64,000 nt of DNA from Chitinophaga barathri (GTDB lineage Bacteria; Bacteroidota; Bacteroidia; Chitinophagales; Chitinophagaceae): contig NZ_RMBX01000007.1 in assembly GCF_003807585.1 (NCBI RefSeq), forward strand, positions 310,001-374,000. The letters are read 5' to 3'. The notes beneath the pieces are model-generated. The model was not told the DNA's origin and searched no databases. It saw only the letters and a list, made by a program, of their open reading frames with translations. How positions within the stretch are numbered: position 1 is the stretch's first letter; every line of letters starts with the position of its first letter. Of this stretch, positions 33,297 to 42,501 are shown in pieces. The position numbers and the translations under genes were made by a program.

Positions 33297-34370
33297 TTAC
33301 TTGATCGTTGCCAGTTTACCGGTGTTGTAAAATTCTTCGTCTTTCAGCTTTAGCGGATGGTTGCGCTGCCAGGCGGAAAAACTATCGTATTCCGTTTTGT
33401 GCAGCGCCGTCCATGCTTTGTAATCCGCCGCGTTAGCCGAAGGGCCGAACAGCCATTGATTATATGCTTCGAACATTCCGTCCCTCAACAGCCTGCGCTG
33501 AAAATCGAAGAGGGCGTATGGGTATTTTAATGAATAAAAATTATACCAGTCCAGCAGGAAACGGGTGCGCAGCATCACCAGCGATTGCGGTTCGATGCCG
33601 GTAGCGATCACGCTCACCTGTTTGGCCATGATGCTTTTGTAAGCATCCATAAAACCTACATCCGGGCCTTTTTTGCCTTTGGAGGAACTTTCGGTGGGTA
33701 CACTGTTGAAGATATCCGGGTCGTCGAAGAGTTTTTTGTAACACTCCAGCACAATGTCCCTTATCTCGGCGGTACGGGTGGTATAACTTTCGAGATTGAT
33801 GAAGGTTTCGCCGTAAAGGATGGCCCAGATAGGCTCTTTGGTCCAGAGATAACTCCGGGCGGCGTGGTAATAGTTGCCGGGGAAGTTCGGGTCCACCTCG
33901 ATGCCTTTCACCCAATAACGCAAAGCGCCGTCGAAATTCTTCATATTCTGGAGCAGGTCACCGTAGTCGTTGTGCAGCTCGCCGCTTTTGGGGAACTTGC
34001 GAAGGCCGCGCTGATAGAGCTTTTCGGCGCCCTTCCAATCCTGTTTGCTTTGGTAGATGTTGCCGGCTATCTGGAAGAGATGGACGTCCGCCTCTTTTTT
34101 GTCCACCAGCGGGGACACGACCGTGTAGGCCCTGTTGTAATCGCCTTTCAGATAATAGGCAAAAGCGAGGTCTTTTTTCAGCTCAATATCGTCCGGTGCG
34201 GATTGTATGGCCTGGTTGAGCACCAGGATGGCGTTTGCGTAGTCGCCCGTGCGCAAAAAGGTGCGCGCGGTGTTTTGCAGTTCGCCGTTATCCTGCGCAA
34301 TTGCCCACTGTACGGAAAGGATACCCGCCAGCACAAGGGACCATTTTTTAGCAGCCTTTTGCCATTCCAT
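33297..34370 (-). CDS. Secreted TPR-repeat protein
   Basis: A 357-residue periplasmic protein. Signal peptide: KKWSLVLAGILSVQWAIAQ. It has at least four tetratricopeptide repeats between residues 30 and 200, for example AILVLNQAIQSAPDDIELKK and AEKLYQRGLRKFPKSGELHN. The C-terminal ~150 residues are Tyr/Phe-rich and I cannot assign them. A protein-interaction role is likely; partner unknown. It lies just downstream of DUF1015 but behind a hairpin terminator. Confidence 0.75.
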   Translation of the reverse strand: MEWQKAAKKWSLVLAGILSVQWAIAQDNGELQNTARTFLRTGDYANAILVLNQAIQSAPDDIELKKDLAFAYYLKGDYNRAYTVVSPLVDKKEADVHLFQIAGNIYQSKQDWKGAEKLYQRGLRKFPKSGELHNDYGDLLQNMKNFDGALRYWVKGIEVDPNFPGNYYHAARSYLWTKEPIWAILYGETFINLESYTTRTAEIRDIVLECYKKLFDDPDIFNSVPTESSSKGKKGPDVGFMDAYKSIMAKQVSVIATGIEPQSLVMLRTRFLLDWYNFYSLKYPYALFDFQRRLLRDGMFEAYNQWLFGPSANAADYKAWTALHKTEYDSFSAWQRNHPLKLKDEEFYNTGKLATIK

Positions 34371-34398
34371 CGTTCGGTTCGTTTTATGTAAATGTAAG

Positions 34399-34441
34399 AA
34401 AAAGCGCTGACCCCGCCGCAGGGGCCGGGCCGGCGCTTTCA
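34399..34441 (-). terminator. Terminator after the DUF1015 gene
   Basis: Read on the minus strand, AAAGCGC pairs with GCGCTTT around an inner GC-rich hairpin, followed by TTTTTC. It separates DUF1015 from the TPR gene. Confidence 0.65.
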
Positions 34442-34447
34442 GGAAGA

Positions 34448-35683
34448 TCAGATCAGGTGGGTGAGCAGCCCGTCGCGGAGCTTGGGTTCAAACCAGGTGC
34501 TTTTGGGAGGCATTACATTCCCACTGTCCGCAATGTCGAACAATTGCTGGATGGTAACGGGGTACAGCGCGAAGGCCACGGCCATATCGCCGCTATCTAC
34601 CCTTTTCACGAGTTCGCCGAGGCCGCGGATGCCGCCTACGAAGTCGATGCGTTTGTCCGTCCTGGGATCTTTGATGCCCAGGAGTTTGTCCAGTACATTG
34701 TTCTGAAGGATGGTCACGTCCAGGATGCCGATGGGGTCCGCGGTGTAGGTGCCTTCGCGGGCTACGAGGCGGTACCAGGTATGGTCCAGGTACATGCTGA
34801 ACTCGTGCAGGCCGGATGGTTTCTGCTCGTGGTGGCCGATGGCTTCCACGATAAAGTCATATTCGAGACGGGAGATAAAGTCTGCTTTGCTGTGGCCGTT
34901 CAGGTCTTTCACCGTGCGGTTATAGTCCAGGATGGCCAGCTGGCTGGCGGGGAAAATAGTGGTCAGGAAATAGTTCAGGTTGGCATCGGAGTGGATGTCT
35001 TCACCGGAAGCCTTCTGTACCAGCGCGGCGGATGCGGCGCGGTGATGACCGTCCGCAATGTAGGTAGCCGGCACTTTCGTATCAAATAATTCCGTGATCT
35101 GATCGCCGGTGGCGGCTTCGTTCACCACCCAGATGGTGTGGCTGATGCCGTCTTCCGCGGTGAAGTCATATACGGGAGCATGGCGCTGCTGCCAGTGGTC
35201 GATGATGGTGTTCAGTTCGGGCACATCGTTGTATGCCAGGAACACGTTGCCGGTCTGGGCGCGGGTATTGGTGATGTGATTGATACGGTCCAGTTCTTTG
35301 TCGGGGCGGGTGAATTCGTGTTTTTTGATGATCCCGTTGTTATAGTCGGCAATGGACGAAACGCATACGAGGCCGGTCTGGGAGCGGCCGTCCATCACGA
35401 GTTTGTAGATATAGTAGCAGGGAGTTTCTTCATGGAAGAGGGTACCGGAGGCCTGGAGTTTCTGCAGGTTTTCGGCGGCTTTCTGGTAAACGGCATCGCT
35501 GTGGATGTCCGTTCCTTCCGGGAGGTCAATCTCCGATTTGGACACGCGGTAGAAGGAATTAGGGTTCCCCGCAGCCTCGGCGGCGGCTTCTTTGGAGTTG
35601 AGCACGTCATACGGCCTTGCAGCTACATCTTTAGCCAGCGCGGGTTGCGGACGCAACGCCCGGAAAGGTTTAATAATTGCCAT
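34448..35683 (-). CDS. DUF1015-family protein
   Basis: A 411-residue cytosolic protein with the family's constant features: start IIKPFRALRP, VAARPYDVLNSKEA, NPNSFYRVSK, the central YIADGHHRAASA block with a HH-R pair near residue 215, and TDKRIDFVGG near the C-terminus. The enzymatic role of DUF1015 is not settled; the family often lies near serA/serC in Bacteroidota. Here serC is the next gene upstream, 177 bases away behind a terminator. Confidence 0.85.
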   Translation of the reverse strand: MAIIKPFRALRPQPALAKDVAARPYDVLNSKEAAAEAAGNPNSFYRVSKSEIDLPEGTDIHSDAVYQKAAENLQKLQASGTLFHEETPCYYIYKLVMDGRSQTGLVCVSSIADYNNGIIKKHEFTRPDKELDRINHITNTRAQTGNVFLAYNDVPELNTIIDHWQQRHAPVYDFTAEDGISHTIWVVNEAATGDQITELFDTKVPATYIADGHHRAASAALVQKASGEDIHSDANLNYFLTTIFPASQLAILDYNRTVKDLNGHSKADFISRLEYDFIVEAIGHHEQKPSGLHEFSMYLDHTWYRLVAREGTYTADPIGILDVTILQNNVLDKLLGIKDPRTDKRIDFVGGIRGLGELVKRVDSGDMAVAFALYPVTIQQLFDIADSGNVMPPKSTWFEPKLRDGLLTHLI

Positions 35684-35741
35684 GATCTTTGGTTTACTGT
35701 TAAGAGGGGTAAAAATAAGAAAAGGAGGGTAGGAATAAAAA

Positions 35742-35768
35742 AGACTGCCGCATTTCGTGCGGCAGTCT
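35742..35768 (-). terminator. Terminator after serC
   Basis: Eleven-bp stem (35742-35752 and 35758-35768), 5-base loop, and a T-rich tail on the minus strand. Confidence 0.85.
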
Positions 35769-35860
35769 GTACATATAATATTTTATCATGCTTAGGTCTA
35801 GGCGATTGCGGGGGAGAAAAATCACGGATTGTTCTCTGTTGCCCCGGCGCTTTGGGGTTG

Positions 35861-36931
35861 CTACGCTTTCTTCAGCGAGAAGAATTTCATGGCTTCCACC
35901 ATTACTTCCACGCTTTCGAGGGGGAGTGCATTGTAAAGGGAAGCGCGGAAACCTCCGGACAGGCGGTGTCCTTTGATGCCAACGATGTCTTCCTTCTTGC
36001 AGAATTTCACGAATTCTTCTTCCAGCTCGGGTTTGTCGATGGTGAAGGTGACGTTCATTTTGCTCCGGTCTTCTTTCGCTACGTTTCCACGGAAGAGGGG
36101 GTTATGATCGATCTCGTCGTAGAGGAGGGCGGCTTTTTTGTTGTTCACCTTTTCTATCGCCGCTACGCCACCCTGGCCTTTGAGCCAGCGGAGAGTGAGC
36201 ATGGAGATATATACCGCAAATACGGGCGGGGTATTGAGCATGGAGCCGTTCTCTATGTGGAGCCTGTAATCCAGTATACTGGGAATCTTACGGGTCACCT
36301 TGCCGAGCATGCTTTTGCGTACGGCCACCATGGTAGCGCCTGCCGCGCCCATGTTTTTCTGTACGCCCGCATATATCAGGGCATAACGGTTAAAATCCAT
36401 CTGGCGGCTTAAGATGTCTGAGCTCATATCTGCAATCAGGGGAACGTCCGTTTCCGGGGTTGCCTGCCACTGTGTACCATAGATGGTATTGTTCGTGGTG
36501 ATGTGCAGGTATTTGGCTTGCTGGGGTACCGTAAACTGCTTGGGGATGTGATTGTAGTTTGTGTCTTTGGAGCTGGCGGAAACTTCTACATAACCGAACT
36601 GTTTGGCCTCCTTGATCGCTTTGTTGGACCATACGCCGGTATCAATGTAGGCGGCGGTTTCACCGTTTTCGAGGAGGTTCATTGGAACCTGCATGAATTG
36701 GGTGGTGGCGCCTCCGTGAAGGAACAGCACTTCGAAGTCGTCATCCAGCTGCATCAGCTCCCTGACAAGACTACGTGCCTCTTCCATCACGGCTACAAAT
36801 GGTTCCGTGCGATGTCCTATCTCAAGGATAGACATTCCCGTGCCTTCAAAGTCAATCAGCGCTTTGCTGGCTTTGTACAGCACTTCGTTTGGTAATACAG
36901 AAGGACCTGCATTAAAGTTGTGCACCTTCAT
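35861..36931 (-). CDS. serC: Phosphoserine aminotransferase
   Basis: A 356-residue fold-type I PLP enzyme of serine biosynthesis, converting 3-phosphohydroxypyruvate with glutamate to phosphoserine. Family marks: FNAGPSVLPNEVL at the N-terminus, the PLP lysine in YAGVQKNMG, FLHGGATTQFMQVPMNLL near residue 70, and the C-terminal GHRLSGGFRASLYNALP phosphate-binding block. I use the ATG read at 36931; the 24 codons upstream do not match. A terminator at 35742 follows. Confidence 0.96.
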   Translation of the reverse strand: MKVHNFNAGPSVLPNEVLYKASKALIDFEGTGMSILEIGHRTEPFVAVMEEARSLVRELMQLDDDFEVLFLHGGATTQFMQVPMNLLENGETAAYIDTGVWSNKAIKEAKQFGYVEVSASSKDTNYNHIPKQFTVPQQAKYLHITTNNTIYGTQWQATPETDVPLIADMSSDILSRQMDFNRYALIYAGVQKNMGAAGATMVAVRKSMLGKVTRKIPSILDYRLHIENGSMLNTPPVFAVYISMLTLRWLKGQGGVAAIEKVNNKKAALLYDEIDHNPLFRGNVAKEDRSKMNVTFTIDKPELEEEFVKFCKKEDIVGIKGHRLSGGFRASLYNALPLESVEVMVEAMKFFSLKKA

Positions 36932-37089
36932 GTTACGATCTAAATTGAATACGTTTTCTTGTTCCACTTGTCTATGGTTTTTCGAAGGAAAGGTAAAAAT
37001 CACGGCGATATAAAAAACCGGAAGATTGGTCAGTGTAGGACTAGGTTAAAAGATTAGAAGGCCAAAGATAAACTTTCTTTTGTTATTTC

Positions 37090-38064
37090 TTAATGGGGCC
37101 GTCCAATTATTTTGCCTTGTTTCCAGAGGCTGTCCAGTTGCCGGAGCTCTTGTTGTTCTTCCCCCGTAAAGCCGGGCTGGGCCTGCTTCGCAAGCGAAGG
37201 CTGGCCGGCATTCACCCAGGCTGTATACCAGCATGATGCAACGCTGTGGATAGCTCCCCGAAGCCGCCTTTCCACCATGCCATTCAGGCGGTTATGATAA
37301 GCCGCGGTATAGCCGGCGGAGTAGTTCCGCACCAGCTGCCCGTTCCGCGGCTCATATGCATAACGTTGATCTGAAGGAAAATTCATACTCAATGTTTTTT
37401 CGATATGTAGCACGGAATCCGCGGCCAGTGAGCTTTCTATAATGATCTGCCAGAAATGCTCCCCGGGCGATGAAATATAGGAGGCCTTCCCCGTCCAGTA
37501 ATCAAAGGTACGGTCCGCGAACAGCTCCGGTATGCGCGACTCCCACAGCCCGTGAATCCCATGCTGGCCTGTGTATTGGCCGTTGTGGTTGGAGCAGGCG
37601 TGCAACGGCACATAGGCATCCCCGATATAATGCCCCAGCTCCGCCGCCGTTTTCAGAATACCCGCCGTATTGCCTTCCATAAAAAAACGCGTCAGCCGGT
37701 ACATCATCCTTTCCAGGTGCCAGGGCAAAACACCGTTCCGCTCCAGGCTGTCCACGGTATATTTTTCCACCGCCTCCCTCCAGCCGCGCGGCAACATCGG
37801 AAATGGCGGGCTGCCGTAACGGTCCATATCTATATAATGACGCGCCCCTTCCCCGGGCACCATATACCTCCGTTTATCCGGCGCCGTGGACTGCGCCACC
37901 AGGTATTCAAGATGTGGTTTGAACAGCACCATCATTTCCGGGGGAAGTGAAAATACCGCCAGCCGGTTGATACGCTCATGGGCAAAGAACCCCCAACCCT
38001 TACTGGTGAAAGGAATGATTAACAAGGCTGATACAACCGCCAGCCGCAACAATGGTAACATCAC
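37090..38064 (-). CDS. Zinc-dependent phospholipase C / S1-P1 nuclease-like protein
   Basis: A 324-residue secreted protein. The signal peptide is followed directly by WGFFAHERINRLAVFSLP, placing Trp at or near the mature N-terminus as in zinc phospholipase C and P1 nuclease folds, where that Trp binds zinc. Further zinc ligands: HYIDMDRYG, AAELGHYIGDAYVPLHACSNH, and HGLWESRIPEL. Substrate (phospholipid or nucleic acid) cannot be decided. It stands alone on its transcript. Confidence 0.8.
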   Translation of the reverse strand: MMLPLLRLAVVSALLIIPFTSKGWGFFAHERINRLAVFSLPPEMMVLFKPHLEYLVAQSTAPDKRRYMVPGEGARHYIDMDRYGSPPFPMLPRGWREAVEKYTVDSLERNGVLPWHLERMMYRLTRFFMEGNTAGILKTAAELGHYIGDAYVPLHACSNHNGQYTGQHGIHGLWESRIPELFADRTFDYWTGKASYISSPGEHFWQIIIESSLAADSVLHIEKTLSMNFPSDQRYAYEPRNGQLVRNYSAGYTAAYHNRLNGMVERRLRGAIHSVASCWYTAWVNAGQPSLAKQAQPGFTGEEQQELRQLDSLWKQGKIIGRPH

Positions 38065-38220
38065 TTGTGGATTTGATATGCCTGCAATATCGCCGGAATA
38101 TTAATGCGGCCGCAAATTTCAGGCTGAGAATATCCCGGAGTTGGAAGGGAATATCTCTATAAAATGAATGTCCGAAGTGAAAATGTGTATTTGTTCAGGT
38201 TTAAATTCCTGGAAATCAAC

Positions 38221-38874
38221 CTAATGATTTGTTTTGTTCGCTTCCTGCACCACCGCCGGCAACTCCGTGATATGCGTCACCCCGCCCGATACGGCGAACT
38301 TCATCGCCTCGCCCGCCGATACGTTCGTCAGCGGCCGCACCTTTTCCTTCCGCACCATAAATACCTTGCCCGTGATCGCATATGCGTGCGGCACATATAC
38401 CGCAAAATACCCTTCCAGCCCCAGCGCCCGCACATCATCCTGCGTGATAAAGCCCATTTCCCACACATCATCCCCGTACACATTCACCAGCACCGGGTGG
38501 TCAAACTTCTTCTTTTCCCCCACAAACGCGTCGAACACGTCCTTTACAGAGGAATAGATATATTTAATAAATGGCGTCCGCTCCAGTATATGGTCGAACA
38601 TATCGATCAGCCGCCCTACTATAAAAGAGGAGCTCAGGTAACCCACAAACACCACCAGGATCAGCACGATGGCAAACCCGACCCCCTTGTACCGGAGGAA
38701 ATTCAACGGGTGGTCCACCGGCACCACATCCTTCGGCAAAAGATTATCTATCGTTATAAAACCCCAGTAAAGCGTAAATGCGGTGATCCCAATGGGCGCG
38801 AGGATAAGCAAACCCTGGAAAAAATAGCGCAGTATGCGGGAAAACAGTACTCTTAACCTCAGTTTTGGAGACAT
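38221..38874 (-). CDS. DUF502-family membrane protein
   Basis: A 217-residue inner-membrane protein. TM1 is FFQGLLILAPIGITAFTLYW, TM2 GFAIVLILVVFVGYLSSSFI, followed by the conserved family segments RTPFIKYIYSSVKDVFDAF and VLVNVYGDDVWEMGFIT, then a C-terminal VPHAYAITGKVFMV. Function unknown. I start it at the ATG read at 38874 since upstream codons are not conserved-looking; a TAACTTTG -7 box lies about 20 bases before it. Confidence 0.88.
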   Translation of the reverse strand: MSPKLRLRVLFSRILRYFFQGLLILAPIGITAFTLYWGFITIDNLLPKDVVPVDHPLNFLRYKGVGFAIVLILVVFVGYLSSSFIVGRLIDMFDHILERTPFIKYIYSSVKDVFDAFVGEKKKFDHPVLVNVYGDDVWEMGFITQDDVRALGLEGYFAVYVPHAYAITGKVFMVRKEKVRPLTNVSAGEAMKFAVSGGVTHITELPAVVQEANKTNH

Positions 38875-38895
38875 GATGATATGGTATTGAAAGGG

Positions 38896-38903
38896 CAAAG
38901 TTA
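38896..38903 (-). promoter_or_regulatory. Putative -7 box for the DUF502 gene
   Basis: Minus-strand TAACTTTG matches TAnnTTTG; a TTG lies 16 bases further up, slightly short of the usual spacing. Confidence 0.5.
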
Positions 38904-39252
38904 CTGTATTTGAAGAGGACAAGTCCCGATTCTTGTGCCAAAATAAGGAATGTTCCAGGTGGCCCTTGCAGCTGAAAGCCGCCACTGGCGGAAGAGGAGA
39001 TACCGGACTGATAATATTTTGCCTATTGCCTTCATGTAGCTGTATAATTACGGCGTAATAGCCTGGAACCAGCTATGGTAGCTATGGGATAGATATAGGC
39101 AAGGCGGAGTTGAGGTGGAGATGAGGCGGACTTGATCCGGAGTTGACCCGGTTAATATTCCACCAGGGCCGTTGACGTAAGATTGGCCGGGCTCCGATCA
39201 AACGCAGCCATGGCTGACCAATTCCATTCGTCATAAAGTTCAAAAATATAGA

Positions 39253-39291
39253 ATGGAAACTTTGGCAGTTTAAATAGTTTCCATAGTTTTG
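39253..39291 (+). promoter_or_regulatory. Promoter and likely TetR operator of the efflux operon
   Basis: TTTG at 39261-39264 and TAGTTTTG at 39284-39291, 19 bases apart, form a full Bacteroidota promoter. A perfect 9-bp inverted repeat, ATGGAAACT (39253-39261) and AGTTTCCAT (39276-39284) with a 14-base spacer, covers the -33 box and reaches the -7 box. A repressor bound there would block transcription of the tetR-led operon, so autoregulation is likely. The ~270 bases further upstream hold only short GGCGGA/TTGA-rich imperfect repeats. Confidence 0.75.
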
Positions 39292-39330
39292 TGCGTGTAA
39301 AATTCAAAAATCCCCTGCCCGGATAAACCA

Positions 39331-39951
39331 ATGGAAGTACAAGAGCGAATATTAGATACGGCGTTCAACCTGTTCCGGCAATACGGCACAAGGTCTATTA
39401 CCATGGATGATATCGCCATCAAGATGGGGATTTCCAAAAAGACCCTGTATGCCCATTTTGCGGACAAGAGCGACCTGGTGGTGAATGTGATCAGCCGTCA
39501 CCTGAAGCTCATGCAGGACCAGTGTATTGAGAGCCGTAATAACAGTAAAGATGCCGTGGAAGAGCTGTTCCTTGTCATGAAAATGCTGGAGGAGAAACTG
39601 CGGAATATGAACCCGGTGGTAATGATGGACCTTCAGAAGTTCCATTCCAAAGCCTTCCAGCTGTTCGAGGAACATAAAAACGTGTTCCTGATGCAGACCA
39701 TCCGGGAAAACCTGGAGCGGGGCATCAGGGAGGGACTGTACCGGCCGGACCTGGATATCGATATCCTCAGTCATTTCCGGACCGCCTCCACCATGTTCTG
39801 CTTCCAGCCGGAGCTGTTCCCGATGAACGGATATGATATGTCAAAAGTTCAGCGGGTGCTCCTGGAGCACTTCCTGTTCGGAGTGGCTTCGCTGAAAGGA
39901 TACCAGGAAATTGAGAAATATAAATCCAAAGATTACCCGAATAAATATTAA
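39331..39951 (+). CDS. TetR/AcrR-family regulator
   Basis: A 206-residue repressor. Helix-turn-helix in RSITMDDIAIKMGISKKTLY (residues about 21-40), then AHFADKSDLV. The C-terminal ligand domain is not conserved. It is the first gene of a four-gene efflux operon, 5 bases before the outer-membrane factor, and the palindrome over the promoter is its probable operator. It likely senses a substrate of the pump. Confidence 0.92.
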   Translation: MEVQERILDTAFNLFRQYGTRSITMDDIAIKMGISKKTLYAHFADKSDLVVNVISRHLKLMQDQCIESRNNSKDAVEELFLVMKMLEEKLRNMNPVVMMDLQKFHSKAFQLFEEHKNVFLMQTIRENLERGIREGLYRPDLDIDILSHFRTASTMFCFQPELFPMNGYDMSKVQRVLLEHFLFGVASLKGYQEIEKYKSKDYPNKY

Positions 39952-39956
39952 GAAAT

Positions 39957-41324
39957 ATGCAGTTTAAATGGAAGCTCATCGCCTTCGCCGGCCTGATGAC
40001 GCAATTTTTCACCTACGCCAGGGCTCAGCAGGCGCCGCCGCCTTCGCAGGAAACCGTGCGTATGTCCGCGCAGCAGGCGGTAGCCTATGCGCTACAAAAT
40101 CAGTATACGGTCCGCAATGCCAAAATGGACGAATTGTATCAACTGGCCGTAAATAAGGAGGTGAGCGGCCTGGCTCTACCCCAGGTATCCGGCGCAGGTA
40201 CTTTTCAGCACAACCCGATCATTCAGAAGCAATTGCTCGACGCCAGCAACTTTGATACCAGCGTAGCCAAAGGAACGCTGGTGCCGTTTTCCTTTGGACT
40301 GGCTTATAACATGCAGGGCACGGTGAATGTAAGCCAGGTATTGTTCGACCCCAGCGTACTGGTGGCCCTACAGGCCCGCAAAACCCTGGAAGAACTGGCC
40401 AACAAAAACGTTAAAAAGTCGGAGATCGATGTGAAAACGGAAGTGTATAAAGCATATTATAACGTAGTGGCAACCGACAAAGCCCTGGCTATCCTGCGGG
40501 AAAATATCGACCGGCTGGGGAAAACCCTGGCGGAAACCCGTGAAATATATAATAACGGGTTAGTTGAAAAGCTGGATGTGGACAGGCTTGTAGTGCAATT
40601 CAACAACCTGAAATCCGAAGACACCCGCCTTCGTAATCTCCGGGAAGTAGGAATTGCCGCGCTCAAATACCAGATCGGCATGCGCATCGCCCAGCCGCTG
40701 GAATTGACGGATACGCTCAGTTCCAACGCACTCAAGGCGGATATCCAGGAAGACCAGCCATTCACTTACACAGAAAGGATCGAATATCAGCTGCTCGAAA
40801 CGCAGAAAAAAGCGAATGAATACAACCTGAAAAGATACAGGCTGCAGGCATTGCCTTCTTTGTCCCTCTTCGGACAGGGTGGTGCTGCCAGGGCCGCTAC
40901 CGAATTTGATTACTTCCAGGGGAAGCCCGGTTGGTACGGTTTCGTATCCTACGGCCTGAATCTTTCCGTGCCGATTTTCACAGGAATGCAAAGAAGGAGA
41001 AAAGTAGACCAGGCGATGATCGATGTTAAAAAGTCAGATCTGGCCATCGAGAATATGAGGAATGTGATCGACCTGGACCAGGCCACTTCAAAAAGCACCC
41101 TGCGCAATAACATCACCAGCCTGACCGATCAGGAAGAAAATATGCAGCTGGCAAAAGAAGTGTATGAGACGACCAATATTAAATACCGTGAAGGGGTTGG
41201 CTCAAGCCTGGAAATGATCACTGCGGAAACGCAGCTGCTCACCGCGCAGAACAACTATTTTAACGCACTGTTCAATGTGATCGTGTCGCGTATCGATTAC
41301 CTGAAAGCATACGGTAAGCTCTAA
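39957..41324 (+). CDS. TolC-family outer-membrane efflux protein
   Basis: A 455-residue outer-membrane channel. A signal peptide ending in FTYARAQQ is not of lipoprotein type, unlike the NodT protein at 3041. Two OEP repeats are visible: SAQQAVAYALQNQYTVRNAK at the start and NYFNALFNVIVSRIDYLKAY at the end, with LSVPIFTGMQRRRKVDQA in the middle. Second gene of the tetR operon. Confidence 0.92.
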   Translation: MQFKWKLIAFAGLMTQFFTYARAQQAPPPSQETVRMSAQQAVAYALQNQYTVRNAKMDELYQLAVNKEVSGLALPQVSGAGTFQHNPIIQKQLLDASNFDTSVAKGTLVPFSFGLAYNMQGTVNVSQVLFDPSVLVALQARKTLEELANKNVKKSEIDVKTEVYKAYYNVVATDKALAILRENIDRLGKTLAETREIYNNGLVEKLDVDRLVVQFNNLKSEDTRLRNLREVGIAALKYQIGMRIAQPLELTDTLSSNALKADIQEDQPFTYTERIEYQLLETQKKANEYNLKRYRLQALPSLSLFGQGGAARAATEFDYFQGKPGWYGFVSYGLNLSVPIFTGMQRRRKVDQAMIDVKKSDLAIENMRNVIDLDQATSKSTLRNNITSLTDQEENMQLAKEVYETTNIKYREGVGSSLEMITAETQLLTAQNNYFNALFNVIVSRIDYLKAYGKL

Positions 41325-41362
41325 TCATCAACCTTTTAACATCCGCCTAAATCTATAATACA

Positions 41363-42472
41363 ATGACCAAAAGATATTTAGTACTCTCTCTCGCTACGCT
41401 GATCATGGCTGCCTGCGGCGGCGGGGAGGTAAACAAAACCGAAAAACTCCAGAAGCTCAAACAGGATAAAGCCAAGCTGGACCTGGAAATTTCCACTTTG
41501 GAAAAAGAGCTGAAAGCCGGCGATTCTTCCGTAAAAACCAAGACCGTAACCATTGCCGCCATACAGGATACCCTGTTTGAACACTTCATCGATATACAGG
41601 GTAATGTGGATGCGCGTGAAAACGTGAACGTGGGCGCACAGTCTCCGGGTATCATTAAAGCCATCTATGTGAAAGAAGGCCAGCATGTATCCAAAGGCCA
41701 GACGCTCGCCCAGGTGGATGACCAACTGGTACGCTCCAATATAGCCGAACTACAGACCCGCCTGGATCTCGCCCGTACGCTGTACCTCAAACAGGAAAAC
41801 CTGTGGAAACAGAAGATCGGCTCCGAAGTACAGTACCTGAATGCAAAATCCGGTGTTGAAAGCCTGGAAAGGAACCTGGAAACGCTGAAAGAGCAACAGG
41901 CCCTCGCCCGCATCATTTCCCCCATCAACGGTACCGTGGATGCGGTGATTGCCAAGATCGGCGACGCAGCAGCGCCCGGCCAGCCTGCTTTCCGCGTGGT
42001 GAACAGCAGCAACCTGCGAGTTGTGGCTAATATTGCCGAATCATTCGCAGGCCGCGTGAAAACCGGTGATGAAGTGATCGTGACGCTGCCGGATATCCAG
42101 AAAGAGATCCGCACCCGCATCGGTTTCGCTTCTAAAGTGATCGACCCGCTGAGCCGTACCATCAACGTGGAGATTCCGCTGAAACCTTCCAATGATCTGC
42201 ATCCGAACATGATCGCACAGCTGCGTATCGTGGATTACCGCGCAAAAGATGCGATCGTGATCCCGGTGGGCGTTATACAATATTCACTCGGCAAACCTTA
42301 TGTGCTGACCGTTAAAGGTGAAGGCAACAAACTGCAGGCCGTACGTACAAATATCGAACTGGGCCGTACTTACAACGACAAGGCAGAGGTGAAGTCAGGC
42401 TTAAAAAGCGGGGACAGGGTGATCACCACCGGCTTCCAGGGTCTGAACGATAACGACTACATCAAATTGTAA
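41363..42472 (+). CDS. RND periplasmic adaptor (membrane fusion) lipoprotein
   Basis: A 369-residue adaptor. Lipobox LIMAAC with Cys18, a short coiled coil (KLQKLKQDKAKLDLEISTLE), then the biotinyl-lipoyl halves (GAQSPGIIKAIYVKEGQHVS and ARIISPINGTVDAVIAKIGD) flanking the alpha hairpin, and the beta-barrel and membrane-proximal domains. It joins the outer-membrane channel to the permease downstream. Confidence 0.93.
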   Translation: MTKRYLVLSLATLIMAACGGGEVNKTEKLQKLKQDKAKLDLEISTLEKELKAGDSSVKTKTVTIAAIQDTLFEHFIDIQGNVDARENVNVGAQSPGIIKAIYVKEGQHVSKGQTLAQVDDQLVRSNIAELQTRLDLARTLYLKQENLWKQKIGSEVQYLNAKSGVESLERNLETLKEQQALARIISPINGTVDAVIAKIGDAAAPGQPAFRVVNSSNLRVVANIAESFAGRVKTGDEVIVTLPDIQKEIRTRIGFASKVIDPLSRTINVEIPLKPSNDLHPNMIAQLRIVDYRAKDAIVIPVGVIQYSLGKPYVLTVKGEGNKLQAVRTNIELGRTYNDKAEVKSGLKSGDRVITTGFQGLNDNDYIKL

Positions 42473-42501
42473 CCAGGTTTGCCATCTTTAAAATTTAACC
42501 G

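Noticed and set aside
35138..36412. A 424-residue plus-strand frame across the DUF1015 and serC genes
   Set aside because: It spans two confirmed minus-strand genes and a terminator and shows no motif.
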